Assembly: GCA_963678565.1 (NCBI GenBank)
Contig: OY782875.1
Span: forward strand, 806,001 to 870,000
DNA from: SKHV01 sp963678565
GTDB taxonomy: Bacteria > Bacteroidota > Bacteroidia > Bacteroidales > Prolixibacteraceae
Direction of reading: 5' to 3'
Length of the DNA: 64,000 nucleotides
Below, piece by piece: positions 36,801-44,857 of the stretch; within the stretch, counting starts at the first letter, position 1; each line of letters begins with the position of its first letter. The notes beneath the pieces are model-generated. The model was not told the DNA's origin. It made no database searches and saw nothing but the letters and a program-made list of their open reading frames with translations. The position numbers and the translations under genes are program-made.

Positions 36801-37239
36801 GGAAAGGTGGGCACCCAAGCAAAATGAGGTCGAAATGACGAAATTAAAAAGCTGGACTGAACTAGAAGATTATGATTTGAAACATTATTCAGGAACGGTA
36901 AAGTACTTCAATAGTTTTAAGTGGAGTTCAGATTCCAGCAATCAGACTTATATTCAATTTGAAGAAATCAATAATTTAGCAACAGTTTACCTTAATAATC
37001 AGGAGGTGGGTGTTTTGTGGACCAAACCATATAACATAGAAATTTCAGACTATTTACAAGAAGGTTTAAATGAGCTTCGGGTAGAGGTAAGCAATACTTG
37101 GGCAAACCGATTAATTGGCGATCATGCACTTCCAGAGGAGGAGCAAATGACTTGGACAATGGCCCCTTACATTCTCGATGGTGAACCTTTATTGCCTGCC
37201 GGATTGATGGGGGAAGTATCGATCATTGAAAAAAAGTAA
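33868..37239 (+). CDS. GH106 alpha-L-rhamnosidase lipoprotein
   Basis: This 1123-residue lipoprotein (lipobox VFAC, Cys20) has the length and motifs of GH106 rhamnosidases: AKPWVFWYWMRAAVSKEGIT near residue 45, NGIGGAYLMPI, GLKLALHASDGFALAGGPW, DIFHVDSWECGSQNWSP, VEFSAECIAPTM and QAEGFTELRMTWDEHPGM. A discoidin-like insert (about 190-300) and a C-terminal sugar-binding-type beta domain (ending NTWANRLIGDHALPEEEQM) are also typical. It should release terminal L-rhamnose from RG-II or RG-I oligosaccharides in the periplasm. RhaT and the rhamnose mutarotase upstream fit this product. The family uses calcium-dependent inversion; exact catalytic residues were not mapped here. Confidence 0.92.
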   Translation: MKTQFLKYLLLIFLFPVFACSTEEKKQEIRSFKAAFHNPSESAKPWVFWYWMRAAVSKEGITTDLEAMAENGIGGAYLMPIKGANTPPLVEEEAVQLTPKWWEMIEFAFDEAERLGLKLALHASDGFALAGGPWITPELSMQKVVWSDTTIVGDQTLNFELPQPKFNENYYKDIAVYAYPTIADAKYHTESIKPLITTSTNENADFLVDPVSSEKFRSDDPCWIQYKFDEAFVCRSIQIDAGGINYQAQRLIVEVSNDGLKFKSLGRLKTPRHGWQDTDELYTYSIPVQRAKYYRFVFDPEGSEPGAEDLDAAKWKANFKVKTIQLSGKPTIGGIEGKNGSVWRIAEATTSKEIPTEICIEKEEIINITKYVENGRLSWEAPAGSWTILRMGHTSTGHTNYTGGGGLGLEVDKFNAEAVALQYEEWFKKIINRVGKAQAANVLDIFHVDSWECGSQNWSPVFAEEFKKRRGYALDRMLPAMTGLPIGSVKETEQFLKDVRTTIVELTNENFYGTLSDLAHADGVEFSAECIAPTMTSDGLLHYNQVDIPMGEFWLRSPTHDKPNDALDALSAAHVYGKNIIQAEGFTELRMTWDEHPGMFKTLGDLNYAKGFNKFVFHVFAHNPWPERKPGMTLDPIGLFFQPNQTWWKQGKAWIEYVTRCQAVLQQGDPVVDIAVFTGEYIPRRSVLPEHLVEVVPGLIGKERVRKNESRLENIDQPRVELPKSVWGSANMVDPQDWIDPLNGYKYDAINPDALLNLSMVKNGKIVLPGGAAYSILVFPGKRKMDPEGESISGKTLQKVYDLIQDGATVLFKSQPKAKDELAEKLIQEMFVDKNIGNGKLLVGAHTQKDLANIQLKRDADLQVIGGEKNSIAWNHRKTKKGEVYFISNQNNKLVTVNATFRVSGFLPELLKPVNGQIQEANEWKMNKNSTNVVFNLDANQSIFVVFETETTETKQLIVEPTFEKVTTLNETWNLKFEERWAPKQNEVEMTKLKSWTELEDYDLKHYSGTVKYFNSFKWSSDSSNQTYIQFEEINNLATVYLNNQEVGVLWTKPYNIEISDYLQEGLNELRVEVSNTWANRLIGDHALPEEEQMTWTMAPYILDGEPLLPAGLMGEVSIIEKK

Positions 37240-37251
37240 AACACAAATATT

Positions 37252-38676
37252 ATGAAACTGAGAACCTTAATTATTCTATTATTTATTGCCATTTTGGCGA
37301 AGGCCGAGGTAAAATTGCCAGCCATGTTTACCGATAATATGATTTTGCAACAAGAGTCAAATCCTTCAATTTGGGGATGGGCAGAAGCAAAATCGGAGGT
37401 GACTGTTATAACCAGCTGGAACAAAAAATCGTATAGCACAAAAGCCGATAAAAATGGGAAGTGGAAGCTAAATGTAGAAACTGAAAAATATGGTGGCCCT
37501 TATGTCATTACAATTTCCGATGGTAGCGAGTTGGTGATTAACAATGTGCTGATTGGTGAAGTCTGGGTATGTGGTGGACAATCGAACATGGAAATGCCAA
37601 TGAAAGGTTTTACTGGCCAATATGTGGAAGGTTCAAACATGGACATTCTGAAATCAAAAAATCCTAATATTCGTTTAATCGATGTTCCTCGAAAGGCAGT
37701 TTCGTCGCCTGTTGAAGATTTTGACGGAATGTGGCAAGAAGCAACTCCGGCCACCGTCGCTAATTTTAGTGCAACAGGTTATTATTTTGGTCGATTGATA
37801 AATGAAATGGTGGATGTTCCGGTTGGATTAATTAGTGTGAATTTTGGCGGTTCTGCAATTCAAGCATGGATGAGCCCTAAAACTACTACTTCTTTTGAAG
37901 GCCGAGAATTGCCAAAAACCGATGAAGAAATTATTCCAAATCACCGAAATCGTACCCCTTCAACTTTATACCACGGAATGTTGTATCCGGTAATTGGATA
38001 TGGAATCAAAGGAGCAATTTTTTATCAAGGCGAAACCAACTATCAAGAGCCTTTTATATACGAAGAGCTTTTTTCAACAATGGTAAAGGAATGGCGTTCC
38101 TTATGGGAAATTGGTGAGTTCCCGTTTTATTATTGCCAGATAGCGCCTTTCGATTATAGTCAATGGAAAGGGAATGGCGCATGGCTTGCAAAATACAATT
38201 CTGCATATTTAAGAGAAGCTCAGCGTAAAGCTGAAAAAGCAATTCCAAGTTCTGGAATGGCTGTTTTAATGGATGCCGATTCTCCATACAATATTCATCC
38301 TCCAAAGAAAAAAGATGCAGGGGAGCGCTTGGCCTTACTGGCGCTTTCAAAAACTTATGGTATGACCGGTTTTGCTGCCGCTAGCCCTGAGTTCAATGCG
38401 ATTCAAATCGTAGGAAGTACCGTAACGGTTTCATTCAATAACGTATCAAATGGAATTACCACATACGATCAGGATGTTACTGAATTTGAAATTGCAGGAG
38501 CCAATCAAGTATTTTATCCAGCCACTGTTTTAGTGCGTTCAAAATCGGTTGTTCTAAGTGCCCCGGAAGTGAAGGAGCCGGTGGCAGTGCGTTATGCGTT
38601 TAAAGATATTTCGAAAGCACAAATTTTTAGTACCGAAGGTTTGCCATTGTCTTCATTTAGAACCGACGATTGGTAA
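37252..38676 (+). CDS. Sialate O-acetylesterase-type SGNH esterase
   Basis: A 474-residue secreted protein of the sialate-O-acetylesterase (SASA) family, often classed with CE20-like enzymes in PULs. A signal peptide ends near AKAE. A small beta domain (VKLPAMFTDNMILQQ) precedes the SGNH core with Ser111 in CGGQSNMEMP, a GYGIKGAIFYQGETN segment and the catalytic His in YNIHPPKKKDAGERLALLAL (H349). It should remove acetyl groups from acetylated sugars; RG-II side chains carry acetylated fucose and aceric acid, which fits the context. It lies 12 nt after the GH106 gene and 15 nt before the DUF5703 gene, in one transcript. Confidence 0.88.
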   Translation: MKLRTLIILLFIAILAKAEVKLPAMFTDNMILQQESNPSIWGWAEAKSEVTVITSWNKKSYSTKADKNGKWKLNVETEKYGGPYVITISDGSELVINNVLIGEVWVCGGQSNMEMPMKGFTGQYVEGSNMDILKSKNPNIRLIDVPRKAVSSPVEDFDGMWQEATPATVANFSATGYYFGRLINEMVDVPVGLISVNFGGSAIQAWMSPKTTTSFEGRELPKTDEEIIPNHRNRTPSTLYHGMLYPVIGYGIKGAIFYQGETNYQEPFIYEELFSTMVKEWRSLWEIGEFPFYYCQIAPFDYSQWKGNGAWLAKYNSAYLREAQRKAEKAIPSSGMAVLMDADSPYNIHPPKKKDAGERLALLALSKTYGMTGFAAASPEFNAIQIVGSTVTVSFNNVSNGITTYDQDVTEFEIAGANQVFYPATVLVRSKSVVLSAPEVKEPVAVRYAFKDISKAQIFSTEGLPLSSFRTDDW

Positions 38677-38691
38677 GTTTTTCATCTAATT

Positions 38692-41001
38692 ATGCCTAAA
38701 TCTATGCGGAACTTATTATTTCTAATATTTGTTTTCAGTGTGCAGCCACTGTTTGCTCAAGTAGAACAATACAATGAGATTTGGAATTTTCAAAGCGAAA
38801 ATTCCTCTGAGTCGATGCCCTGTGGTGGCGGCGATATTGGACTGAATGTTTGGGTTGAAAATGACGAGCTGCTTTTTTACATGCAGCAAAGTGGTGCTTT
38901 CGATGAAAACAATACCTTTTTGAAAGGTGGACGTGTTCGCATTAATTTTATGCCTAATATTTTCGATAATGCTCAGTTTCAACAAACGTTGAATCTTGAA
39001 AGTGGTGCTGTTGTTATTGAAACGAAAGGAAAAGATCAAACAACCACTATTGAAATTTGGGTGGAAATAAATCAAGGAATAATTCATGTTGATACAAAAT
39101 CGGATATTTCAATTAAAATAACTGCTGCTTACGAAAACTGGCGTTTTGAAGATCAGCTGCTTCGTAAAAATGAGAATTTTCAAAACAGCTACAAGTGGGA
39201 AAATCCAGATGGATTAATGACGAAAAAAGATGAAATAGAATTTCAGGAGAATGAAGTTTGGTTTTATCATCAGAATAAAGGAAAAACGGTTTTCGATGTT
39301 TCGGTTGAGCAGCAAGGCTTAAATGCAGTTAAAGACCAATTATATAATCCAATTGGCGATTTAATTTCAGGCGGATGTATGTTTGGTAATAACTTTAAAC
39401 AAGCAGAAACAACTTCAGGGAAATATTTGCAAACCAATTTTAAAGCTTGGCAACTAAAATCGATTCAACCTAAAAAAGAGCAAGAGCTTAAAATTGCACT
39501 TCATCATCAAAATGCTCATTTGGATACTTTCCTACATGAAATTATTCAGCTTAAATTGGCTTCTAAAAAGTCGAATAAAAAAACAACTCGCCAAGAAAGC
39601 GCAGATTGGTGGAAAGCGTTTTTGAATAGAAGTTATATTGAATTAGGTACAGCTGCTCCTGATTCAATGAAGGATGTTATTCAAAATTATCACCTTTTTC
39701 GTTATATGTTAGGCTGCAATGCTTACGGCGATTATCCGACCAAATTTAACGGTGGATTATTTACCTACGATCCAGTTTTTACCTTAGAAGATCGAGCATT
39801 TACACCCGATCATAGAAATTGGAGTGGCGGCACTTTTACAGCGCAAAATCAACGGCTGGTTTATTTTCCATCGTTTCGTGCGGGCGACACCGAAATGCTA
39901 AAATCGCAACTTGATTTTTATAAACGAACGCTTGGGAATGCTGAATTGCGAACCCAGTTTTATTGGAATCATAAGGGGGCTTCGTTTACAGAGCAAATCG
40001 AAAATTATGGTCTGCCGAATCCGAGTGAATATAGCTGGGAGCGACCCACTGATTATGATAAAGGAATGCAATACAATGCTTGGCTCGAGTATCAGTGGGA
40101 TACTTCGTTGGAATTTTGCTACATGGCTATTTTGTGGCATCGGTATACCGAGAAAGATATTTCGGAGTATATTCCAATGATTGAGAGTTGCCTGACTTTC
40201 TTCGATGAGCATTATCAATACCTTGCATCAAAAAGAGGGATCCAAATATTTGATGAAGATGGGAAACTGGTACTTTATCCAGGGTCGTCATGCGAAACTT
40301 ATAAAATGGCAACCAATGCAACCAGTACAATTGCTGCACTAAAAGTGGTGACTGAAAATTTAATTCAACTACCCGATCATTTAATATCGGAAGAGCGAAA
40401 AGAGCATTGGGAAGAGTTTTTAAATCGAATTCCACCTATTCTTACAAGAAAAATTAATGGGGTTGAAATGATTGCTCCCGCAAAAAGCTGGAAGCGAATT
40501 AATAATACCGAGTCCCCTCAGCTGTATCCGGTTTTTCCTTGGGGAATTTATGGCTTGGGTCGACCAAATTTGGAACTCGCTCGTAATACATACTTCCACG
40601 ATCCGGATGTTCAGGAATTCAGAGGATATCAGAGTTGGAAACAAGATGCTATTTGGGCTGCTCGTCTAGGATTAACAACGGAAGCAGTTTACTGGGTTGA
40701 TCGTAAATTGTCAGATTCAGGAAGAAGATTTTCTGCATTTTGGGGGCCGGGAATGGATTGGGTTCCCGATCACAATAGAGGTGGTTCTGGAATGATTGCC
40801 TTGCAAGAAATGCTGATGCAAACCAGCGGAGATAAAATTCTACTTTTTCCGGCATGGCCCAAAGAGTGGGATGTAAAATTTAAATTTCATGCACCAAAAA
40901 ATACAATTGTCGAAGCAGAATTGAAAAATGGGAAAATCATAGAAGTGAAGGTTTTTCCAAAAGAAAGAGCTGAGGATGTAGTAAATTATTTAAGCAATTG
41001 A
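38692..41001 (+). CDS. DUF5703 protein with GH95-like (alpha/alpha)6 layout
   Basis: A 769-residue secreted protein (signal peptide ending PLFAQ). The N-terminal ~250 residues match DUF5703 (WNFQSENSSESMPCGGGDIG, NVWVENDELLFYMQQSGAFDE). The central part is an (alpha/alpha)6-type region with YPTKFNGGLFTYDPVF, YDKGMQYNAWLEYQWDTSLE and LYPGSSCETYKMATNATST, and a small beta domain closes the protein. The organisation resembles GH95/GH65-type inverting glycosidases, and GH95 acts on alpha-L-fucose or galactose. No activity can be assigned with confidence. It is the last gene of the co-directional PUL run; a decayed fragment and then a minus-strand gene follow. Confidence 0.75.
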   Translation: MPKSMRNLLFLIFVFSVQPLFAQVEQYNEIWNFQSENSSESMPCGGGDIGLNVWVENDELLFYMQQSGAFDENNTFLKGGRVRINFMPNIFDNAQFQQTLNLESGAVVIETKGKDQTTTIEIWVEINQGIIHVDTKSDISIKITAAYENWRFEDQLLRKNENFQNSYKWENPDGLMTKKDEIEFQENEVWFYHQNKGKTVFDVSVEQQGLNAVKDQLYNPIGDLISGGCMFGNNFKQAETTSGKYLQTNFKAWQLKSIQPKKEQELKIALHHQNAHLDTFLHEIIQLKLASKKSNKKTTRQESADWWKAFLNRSYIELGTAAPDSMKDVIQNYHLFRYMLGCNAYGDYPTKFNGGLFTYDPVFTLEDRAFTPDHRNWSGGTFTAQNQRLVYFPSFRAGDTEMLKSQLDFYKRTLGNAELRTQFYWNHKGASFTEQIENYGLPNPSEYSWERPTDYDKGMQYNAWLEYQWDTSLEFCYMAILWHRYTEKDISEYIPMIESCLTFFDEHYQYLASKRGIQIFDEDGKLVLYPGSSCETYKMATNATSTIAALKVVTENLIQLPDHLISEERKEHWEEFLNRIPPILTRKINGVEMIAPAKSWKRINNTESPQLYPVFPWGIYGLGRPNLELARNTYFHDPDVQEFRGYQSWKQDAIWAARLGLTTEAVYWVDRKLSDSGRRFSAFWGPGMDWVPDHNRGGSGMIALQEMLMQTSGDKILLFPAWPKEWDVKFKFHAPKNTIVEAELKNGKIIEVKVFPKERAEDVVNYLSN

Positions 41002-41015
41002 AAATATATCAAAAC

Positions 41016-41248
41016 ATGAAGCATCAAAACAGACTTCTTTCAATTTAATAATCGTTGTCATTTTGATACCTGCTTGTACATGCGAAAAAATCCAGATTAC
41101 TAAAACCACTGTTGAATATCGAGAACAAGCTAAATACGAAAGGTGCATTTGTAATTTTGAAATCGTGGAGAGCGATCAGTTTATTTAAAATACTGGCACC
41201 TCTGATTTAGAGTTTCTGGCAATTTGCGATCCTGCGTGGCATGAGTAA
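41016..41248 (+). pseudogene. Remnant of a small lipoprotein gene
   Basis: An ATG at 41016 opens MKHQNRLLS and then hits a stop. Shifting frame near 41040 continues a good lipoprotein signal (FNLIIVVILIPACTCEKIQ, lipobox IPAC) and a short mature part up to TAA 41186-41188. The same frame then reads on as NTGTSDLEFLAICDPAWHE to TAA 41246-41248. One frameshift and one in-frame stop therefore separate pieces that look like a single small lipoprotein of ~75 residues. No homologue is recognised. Chance open reading in AT-rich sequence remains possible. Confidence 0.35.
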
Positions 41249-41273
41249 ACAGAAGAGGTTTAATATTTGCTGC

Positions 41274-42815
41274 TTATTTATAATAAAAGAATTCTTCGGT
41301 TGGTGATACAACAATGTCGCCATCCCAACCATCTTCGGCCCAGCCAAATGCTTCAGGTCCATCTTTACCATTCCATCCATTTTTCCCTCTAGGTTTTCCG
41401 GCTCCTCCATTACCGCCATCACCACCATCACCACCATCGCCATGCAAGCCTCCAAAGCCTCCAGAGCTATGAGCTGTGATCAAATCTTGATAAGGCATGG
41501 CATCGTCGGTAAAATGTAGAAAAATGGTTCCTCCACGACCGCCAATTCCTCCTAGGCCGCCAGCGCCGCCCCAGCCACCATCACCTCCATTTTGACCCGG
41601 ATTTTGATGTTTTATTTCAATAACTTTTTCTTCAACCACATTTTTGTAAACCGTAACTTCAATTTCCTTTTTTACCTCAATTTCCTCTTCCTCTCCTTCT
41701 TCATTGGTAATGGTTTTCTTTTCCGTAATCGTCTTTTTTTCTTTGAATGGCTTTTTTACAGTTACTTTTTTCACTTTCTTTTCAATCCAAATTTTGCCAT
41801 CTGCTCCATTTCCACCATCGCCACCGTCGCCACCATCTCCGCCTCTTCCTCCATCACCACCATCAGACGAAACAGTAAAACTTCCGCCATTGGGATTTAC
41901 CAAATAGCGAAATTCCTCTCCACTCCAAAAGTTTTCGGCATTGATATAAAGTAAGGGATATCCTAAAATCGAGTCGTGATACAAATCAACCCAAACACCA
42001 ACATCTGGCCCATTTTGACCAGAGTATCCATTTTCTCCATGCTCACCATCTTGGCCATGGCGGCCTGTGGAGCCATCGCTTCCATTCCAACCATCGTTTC
42101 CATTCCAACCATTTTGGCCTTTAAACCATAAATTATAGTCATGTTTATAATCAAGTTGAAATGCGAAGGTGTCAGCAATCATCGGATTATTTCGAGCTTG
42201 TATAAACAATCCTACTACGTGATTTTGAATCTCCCGAATGTCAGATTCAATTACAAATTTTCCATTATCCCAATCGCCACCATTGGTCGAGAAATAAAAG
42301 TTCTCCGCTTCTTTTTTTCGCCTTAATTTGTCATAAACCTCATGTTGCTCATTATCGAAAAAAGTAACAATTTTTCCTTCAACTTTCTCTCCCGGAGCCT
42401 TGTCGAATTCATTAGTTGCAAAAAAATCTAATTTGGTTTCGTAATTCAATGGAACTATTACCTTTTTTGCTAATTCCGGCTGTTTCTTAGGGAAGATTTC
42501 AATTTCTATCGATTTTCCAACAGAAGGAATTAATGCTTTATCGACACGAACTTTTCCATTAAAATGATCTCCACCAATCACATTTACCGTATAGTTCCAC
42601 CAAAATCGACGACCATTAAGGAAACCGGGAGTTTTTCTCACTTTCCCGTTGCGTTTGTAGTCAATTACTCCAATATTAATCGAGCGATCGGGTAAAATGG
42701 TTTGATTGCGGTTGATGACAATTTTGATAGAGTCGCTTTTGGCTGCAAATGCACTTTCATTAATAGTCATTAGACTAAAAAGGAAAAGAAATGTGATTGA
42801 TAAAACTTTTTTCAT
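41274..42815 (-). CDS. Glycine-rich, collagen-like secreted protein
   Basis: A 513-residue exported protein (signal peptide ending SAFA) of unusual make-up. Residues ~25-225 look like beta-sandwich domains (TVNVIGGDHFNGKVRVD, VIVPLNYETKLDFFATN). Residues ~235-275 are Gly-X-X repeats (NGWNGNDGWNGSDGSTG), ~310-340 are GGDGG-type repeats, ~340-400 are a highly charged Lys/Glu strand-like stretch, and ~405-490 hold two more Gly-rich blocks. It ends in FFYYK without a T9SS or anchor motif. The Gly-rich blocks could form a polyglycine or collagen-like helix bundle, suggesting a structural or adhesive role. No enzymatic motif is seen. At DNA level the blocks are CCACCATCNCC-type repeats, so copy-number variation is likely. 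Confidence 0.75.
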   Translation of the reverse strand: MKKVLSITFLFLFSLMTINESAFAAKSDSIKIVINRNQTILPDRSINIGVIDYKRNGKVRKTPGFLNGRRFWWNYTVNVIGGDHFNGKVRVDKALIPSVGKSIEIEIFPKKQPELAKKVIVPLNYETKLDFFATNEFDKAPGEKVEGKIVTFFDNEQHEVYDKLRRKKEAENFYFSTNGGDWDNGKFVIESDIREIQNHVVGLFIQARNNPMIADTFAFQLDYKHDYNLWFKGQNGWNGNDGWNGSDGSTGRHGQDGEHGENGYSGQNGPDVGVWVDLYHDSILGYPLLYINAENFWSGEEFRYLVNPNGGSFTVSSDGGDGGRGGDGGDGGDGGNGADGKIWIEKKVKKVTVKKPFKEKKTITEKKTITNEEGEEEEIEVKKEIEVTVYKNVVEEKVIEIKHQNPGQNGGDGGWGGAGGLGGIGGRGGTIFLHFTDDAMPYQDLITAHSSGGFGGLHGDGGDGGDGGNGGAGKPRGKNGWNGKDGPEAFGWAEDGWDGDIVVSPTEEFFYYK

Positions 42816-42948
42816 TTAAGTGTGTATTTCTAAAGCAAAACCAAAAACTATTCCAATTATTATTGAATTGTATGATTGGTCTATTCAAGCTTTTAATATT
42901 CTTCACGTGGCTTATGTTAAGATGTTGTAAACCTGATTTATATCTTTC

Positions 42949-42977
42949 TTGTTAACAATTGAATTAATTTATATTTG
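42949..42977 (+). promoter_or_regulatory. Bacteroidota-type promoter for the DUF819 gene
   Basis: TTG at 42949-42951, an 18-nt spacer and TATATTTG at 42970-42977 match the -33/-7 consensus exactly. The ATG of the DUF819 gene follows 18 nt downstream, so the leader is very short. Confidence 0.75.
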
Positions 42978-42994
42978 CAGCAAACAGAAAATTT

Positions 42995-44254
42995 ATGTCC
43001 GAAACAATACAATCAACTGCTTTGATTCAAAACGATGCCGTAACATTAGGAATTCTGTTGCTAATGCTAGCTGTAATATTTTTCACTAGTAACTCTAAGC
43101 GACCAGCTTTTCAAAGATTCTATAAAGTTGTTCCGATGTTGTTGTTGTGTTATTTCTTGCCTAGTTTGTTAACTACATTCAATATAGTGGATGGAGAACA
43201 TTCTAAATTATACTTTGTTGCTTCGCGCTATTTGTTGCCGGCTAGTTTGGTTTTACTCACTTTAAGTATCAACTTGAAAGAGGTGTTTAAGTTGGGGAAT
43301 AAGGCCTTAATTATGTTTTTAACTGGAACTGTTGGAGTAATCATTGGTGGGCCATTGGCTATATTGATTAGTTCTGCAATTAATCCTGACTTGGTGGGTG
43401 GTGCTGGCCCTGAGGCTGTATGGCGAGGAATGACGACCATTGCCGGTAGTTGGATTGGCGGAGGAGCAAATCAAGCGGCGATGTATGAAATATTTAAGCC
43501 ATCGGATCATTTGTATTCCATTATGATTACCGTAGATGTTTTGGTGGCAGAGGTTTGGATGGCAGCCCTATTAATTGGTGTCGGGAAGTCGAAGCAAATC
43601 GATAAGTTTTTTAAAGCTGATGCAAGTAGCGTGCATCGCTTGCAAAATAAAATGCACGAGTTTAGTCAGAAAATTGCTCGTATACCAAGCACCACCGATT
43701 TAATGGTGATTTTGGCTATCGGTGTTGGTGTAACTGGTTTTGCACATTTGGTGGCCGATTGGATCGCTCCGTTTATAGAAGTGCATGCTCCGGTTTTGAA
43801 AAAATTTAGTTTAACATCGAAGTTTTTCTGGTTAATTATCTTATCAACTACGATTGGGATAGGACTTTCGTTTACGAAGCTTCGAAACTACGAAGGCGCT
43901 GGAGCTTCAAAAATCGGAACCATCTTTATTTATATTTTGGTTGCTACAATTGGGATGAAAATGGATGTTGGTAAAATTTTTGATAACCTTGTGTTGTTTA
44001 TGGTTGGGGGAATTTGGATGTTGATTCATATTATTTTGTTATTAATAGTTGGTAAAATGATACGCGCTCCTTATTTCTTTTTGGCAGTAGGAAGCAAAGC
44101 CAATATTGGAGGTGCAGCTAGTGCTCCGGTTGTGGCAGCAGCCTTTCATCCATCCTTAGCTCCTGTTGGAGTATTGTTGGCTGTTTTAGGGTATGCTTTA
44201 GGTACTTATGGTGCTTGGTTGTGTGGTTTAATAATGCAGGCAGCCGCCGTTTAA
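42995..44254 (+). CDS. DUF819-family inner-membrane protein
   Basis: The product (419 residues) is a polytopic membrane protein of the DUF819 (YjcL-like) family. There are about 11-12 hydrophobic segments with the family motifs TTIAGSWIGGGANQAAMYE, GSKANIGGAASAPVVAAAF and GYALGTYGAWLCG, and a hydrophilic loop near 215-245. The family is distantly related to transporters and is usually described as a putative membrane transporter of unknown substrate. It has its own promoter and is not part of the PUL transcript. Its stop codon abuts, base to base, the stop of the convergent SPOR-like gene. Confidence 0.88.
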   Translation: MSETIQSTALIQNDAVTLGILLLMLAVIFFTSNSKRPAFQRFYKVVPMLLLCYFLPSLLTTFNIVDGEHSKLYFVASRYLLPASLVLLTLSINLKEVFKLGNKALIMFLTGTVGVIIGGPLAILISSAINPDLVGGAGPEAVWRGMTTIAGSWIGGGANQAAMYEIFKPSDHLYSIMITVDVLVAEVWMAALLIGVGKSKQIDKFFKADASSVHRLQNKMHEFSQKIARIPSTTDLMVILAIGVGVTGFAHLVADWIAPFIEVHAPVLKKFSLTSKFFWLIILSTTIGIGLSFTKLRNYEGAGASKIGTIFIYILVATIGMKMDVGKIFDNLVLFMVGGIWMLIHIILLLIVGKMIRAPYFFLAVGSKANIGGAASAPVVAAAFHPSLAPVGVLLAVLGYALGTYGAWLCGLIMQAAAV

Positions 44255-44800
44255 TTATTTGATTAAAGCAACCCGTTTATTGTCTTTTATTTCAACAATG
44301 ATTGCTGTTGAGAAGCCAATTTTCATGAGAAAATCTCTGGCTTCTTTTGCTTCTTGAATTTTTGAAAACTGTCCAAAAGCAAAGCAATTCAAATTACTAT
44401 GTTGGTATTCGATTAGTGGAAATTCTAAATCGTTACTTAAAAATGTGGGCATTTCTTGTTTACTATAAGCTCCGATTTGTATGGTGTAGAAATTAAGGAG
44501 TTGTTGTTGTTGTTCTACAATATTTTCAATAAAAACAGTGTCAGGATTTGAATAAATGGTATCGTGAACCGTGACGATTTTTGTTTCTGTATGCTTCACA
44601 TTGTTACTTGGGTATAACCATATCAAAACTAATAAGAGGATCAAAATTGCAGAAAAACCTAATGAAAAAAGCACCAACTTTTGTTGATTTTTTTTACTCT
44701 TTTTTACTCTATTTAATTCTGCTTCGAATGCTTTTTGTCTCAGGTTTTCTTTATATTGCTGATACTCTTCGGCACTCATTTCTGATTTGTTGAACGTCAT
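44255..44800 (-). CDS. Small single-pass membrane protein with SPOR-like C-terminus
   Basis: A 181-residue protein with a charged N-terminal coil (MSAEEYQQYKENLRQKAFEAE), one TM helix (about 45-65, VLFSLGFSAILILLLVLIWL), a linker with VTVHDTIYSNPDTVF and a C-terminal domain (about 105-181). The last part opens LLNFYTIQIGAYSKQE and contains FAFGQFSKIQEAKEARDFL and GFSTAIIVEI, consistent with a SPOR peptidoglycan-binding repeat. It is probably anchored in the inner membrane with the SPOR-like domain in the periplasm. SPOR proteins often work at the division site, but that is not shown here. It is convergent with DUF819 with no intervening base. Confidence 0.65.
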   Translation of the reverse strand: MTFNKSEMSAEEYQQYKENLRQKAFEAELNRVKKSKKNQQKLVLFSLGFSAILILLLVLIWLYPSNNVKHTETKIVTVHDTIYSNPDTVFIENIVEQQQQLLNFYTIQIGAYSKQEMPTFLSNDLEFPLIEYQHSNLNCFAFGQFSKIQEAKEARDFLMKIGFSTAIIVEIKDNKRVALIK

Positions 44801-44857
44801 AATGAATAATTAGTTGGCTACAATTTAATCAAAATCAGAGTAAAAGGAAGCTTCAGA

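Noticed and set aside
41400..41900. Short CCACCATC-type repeats as a CRISPR-like array
   Set aside because: They are in-frame codon repeats for Gly-rich segments, with no uniform spacers.
41592..41954. Plus-strand open frame of 120 codons opposite the glycine-rich gene
   Set aside because: Phe-rich translation that mirrors the repetitive antisense of the Gly/Lys/Glu-rich coding sequence. It has no start context or homology-like pattern.
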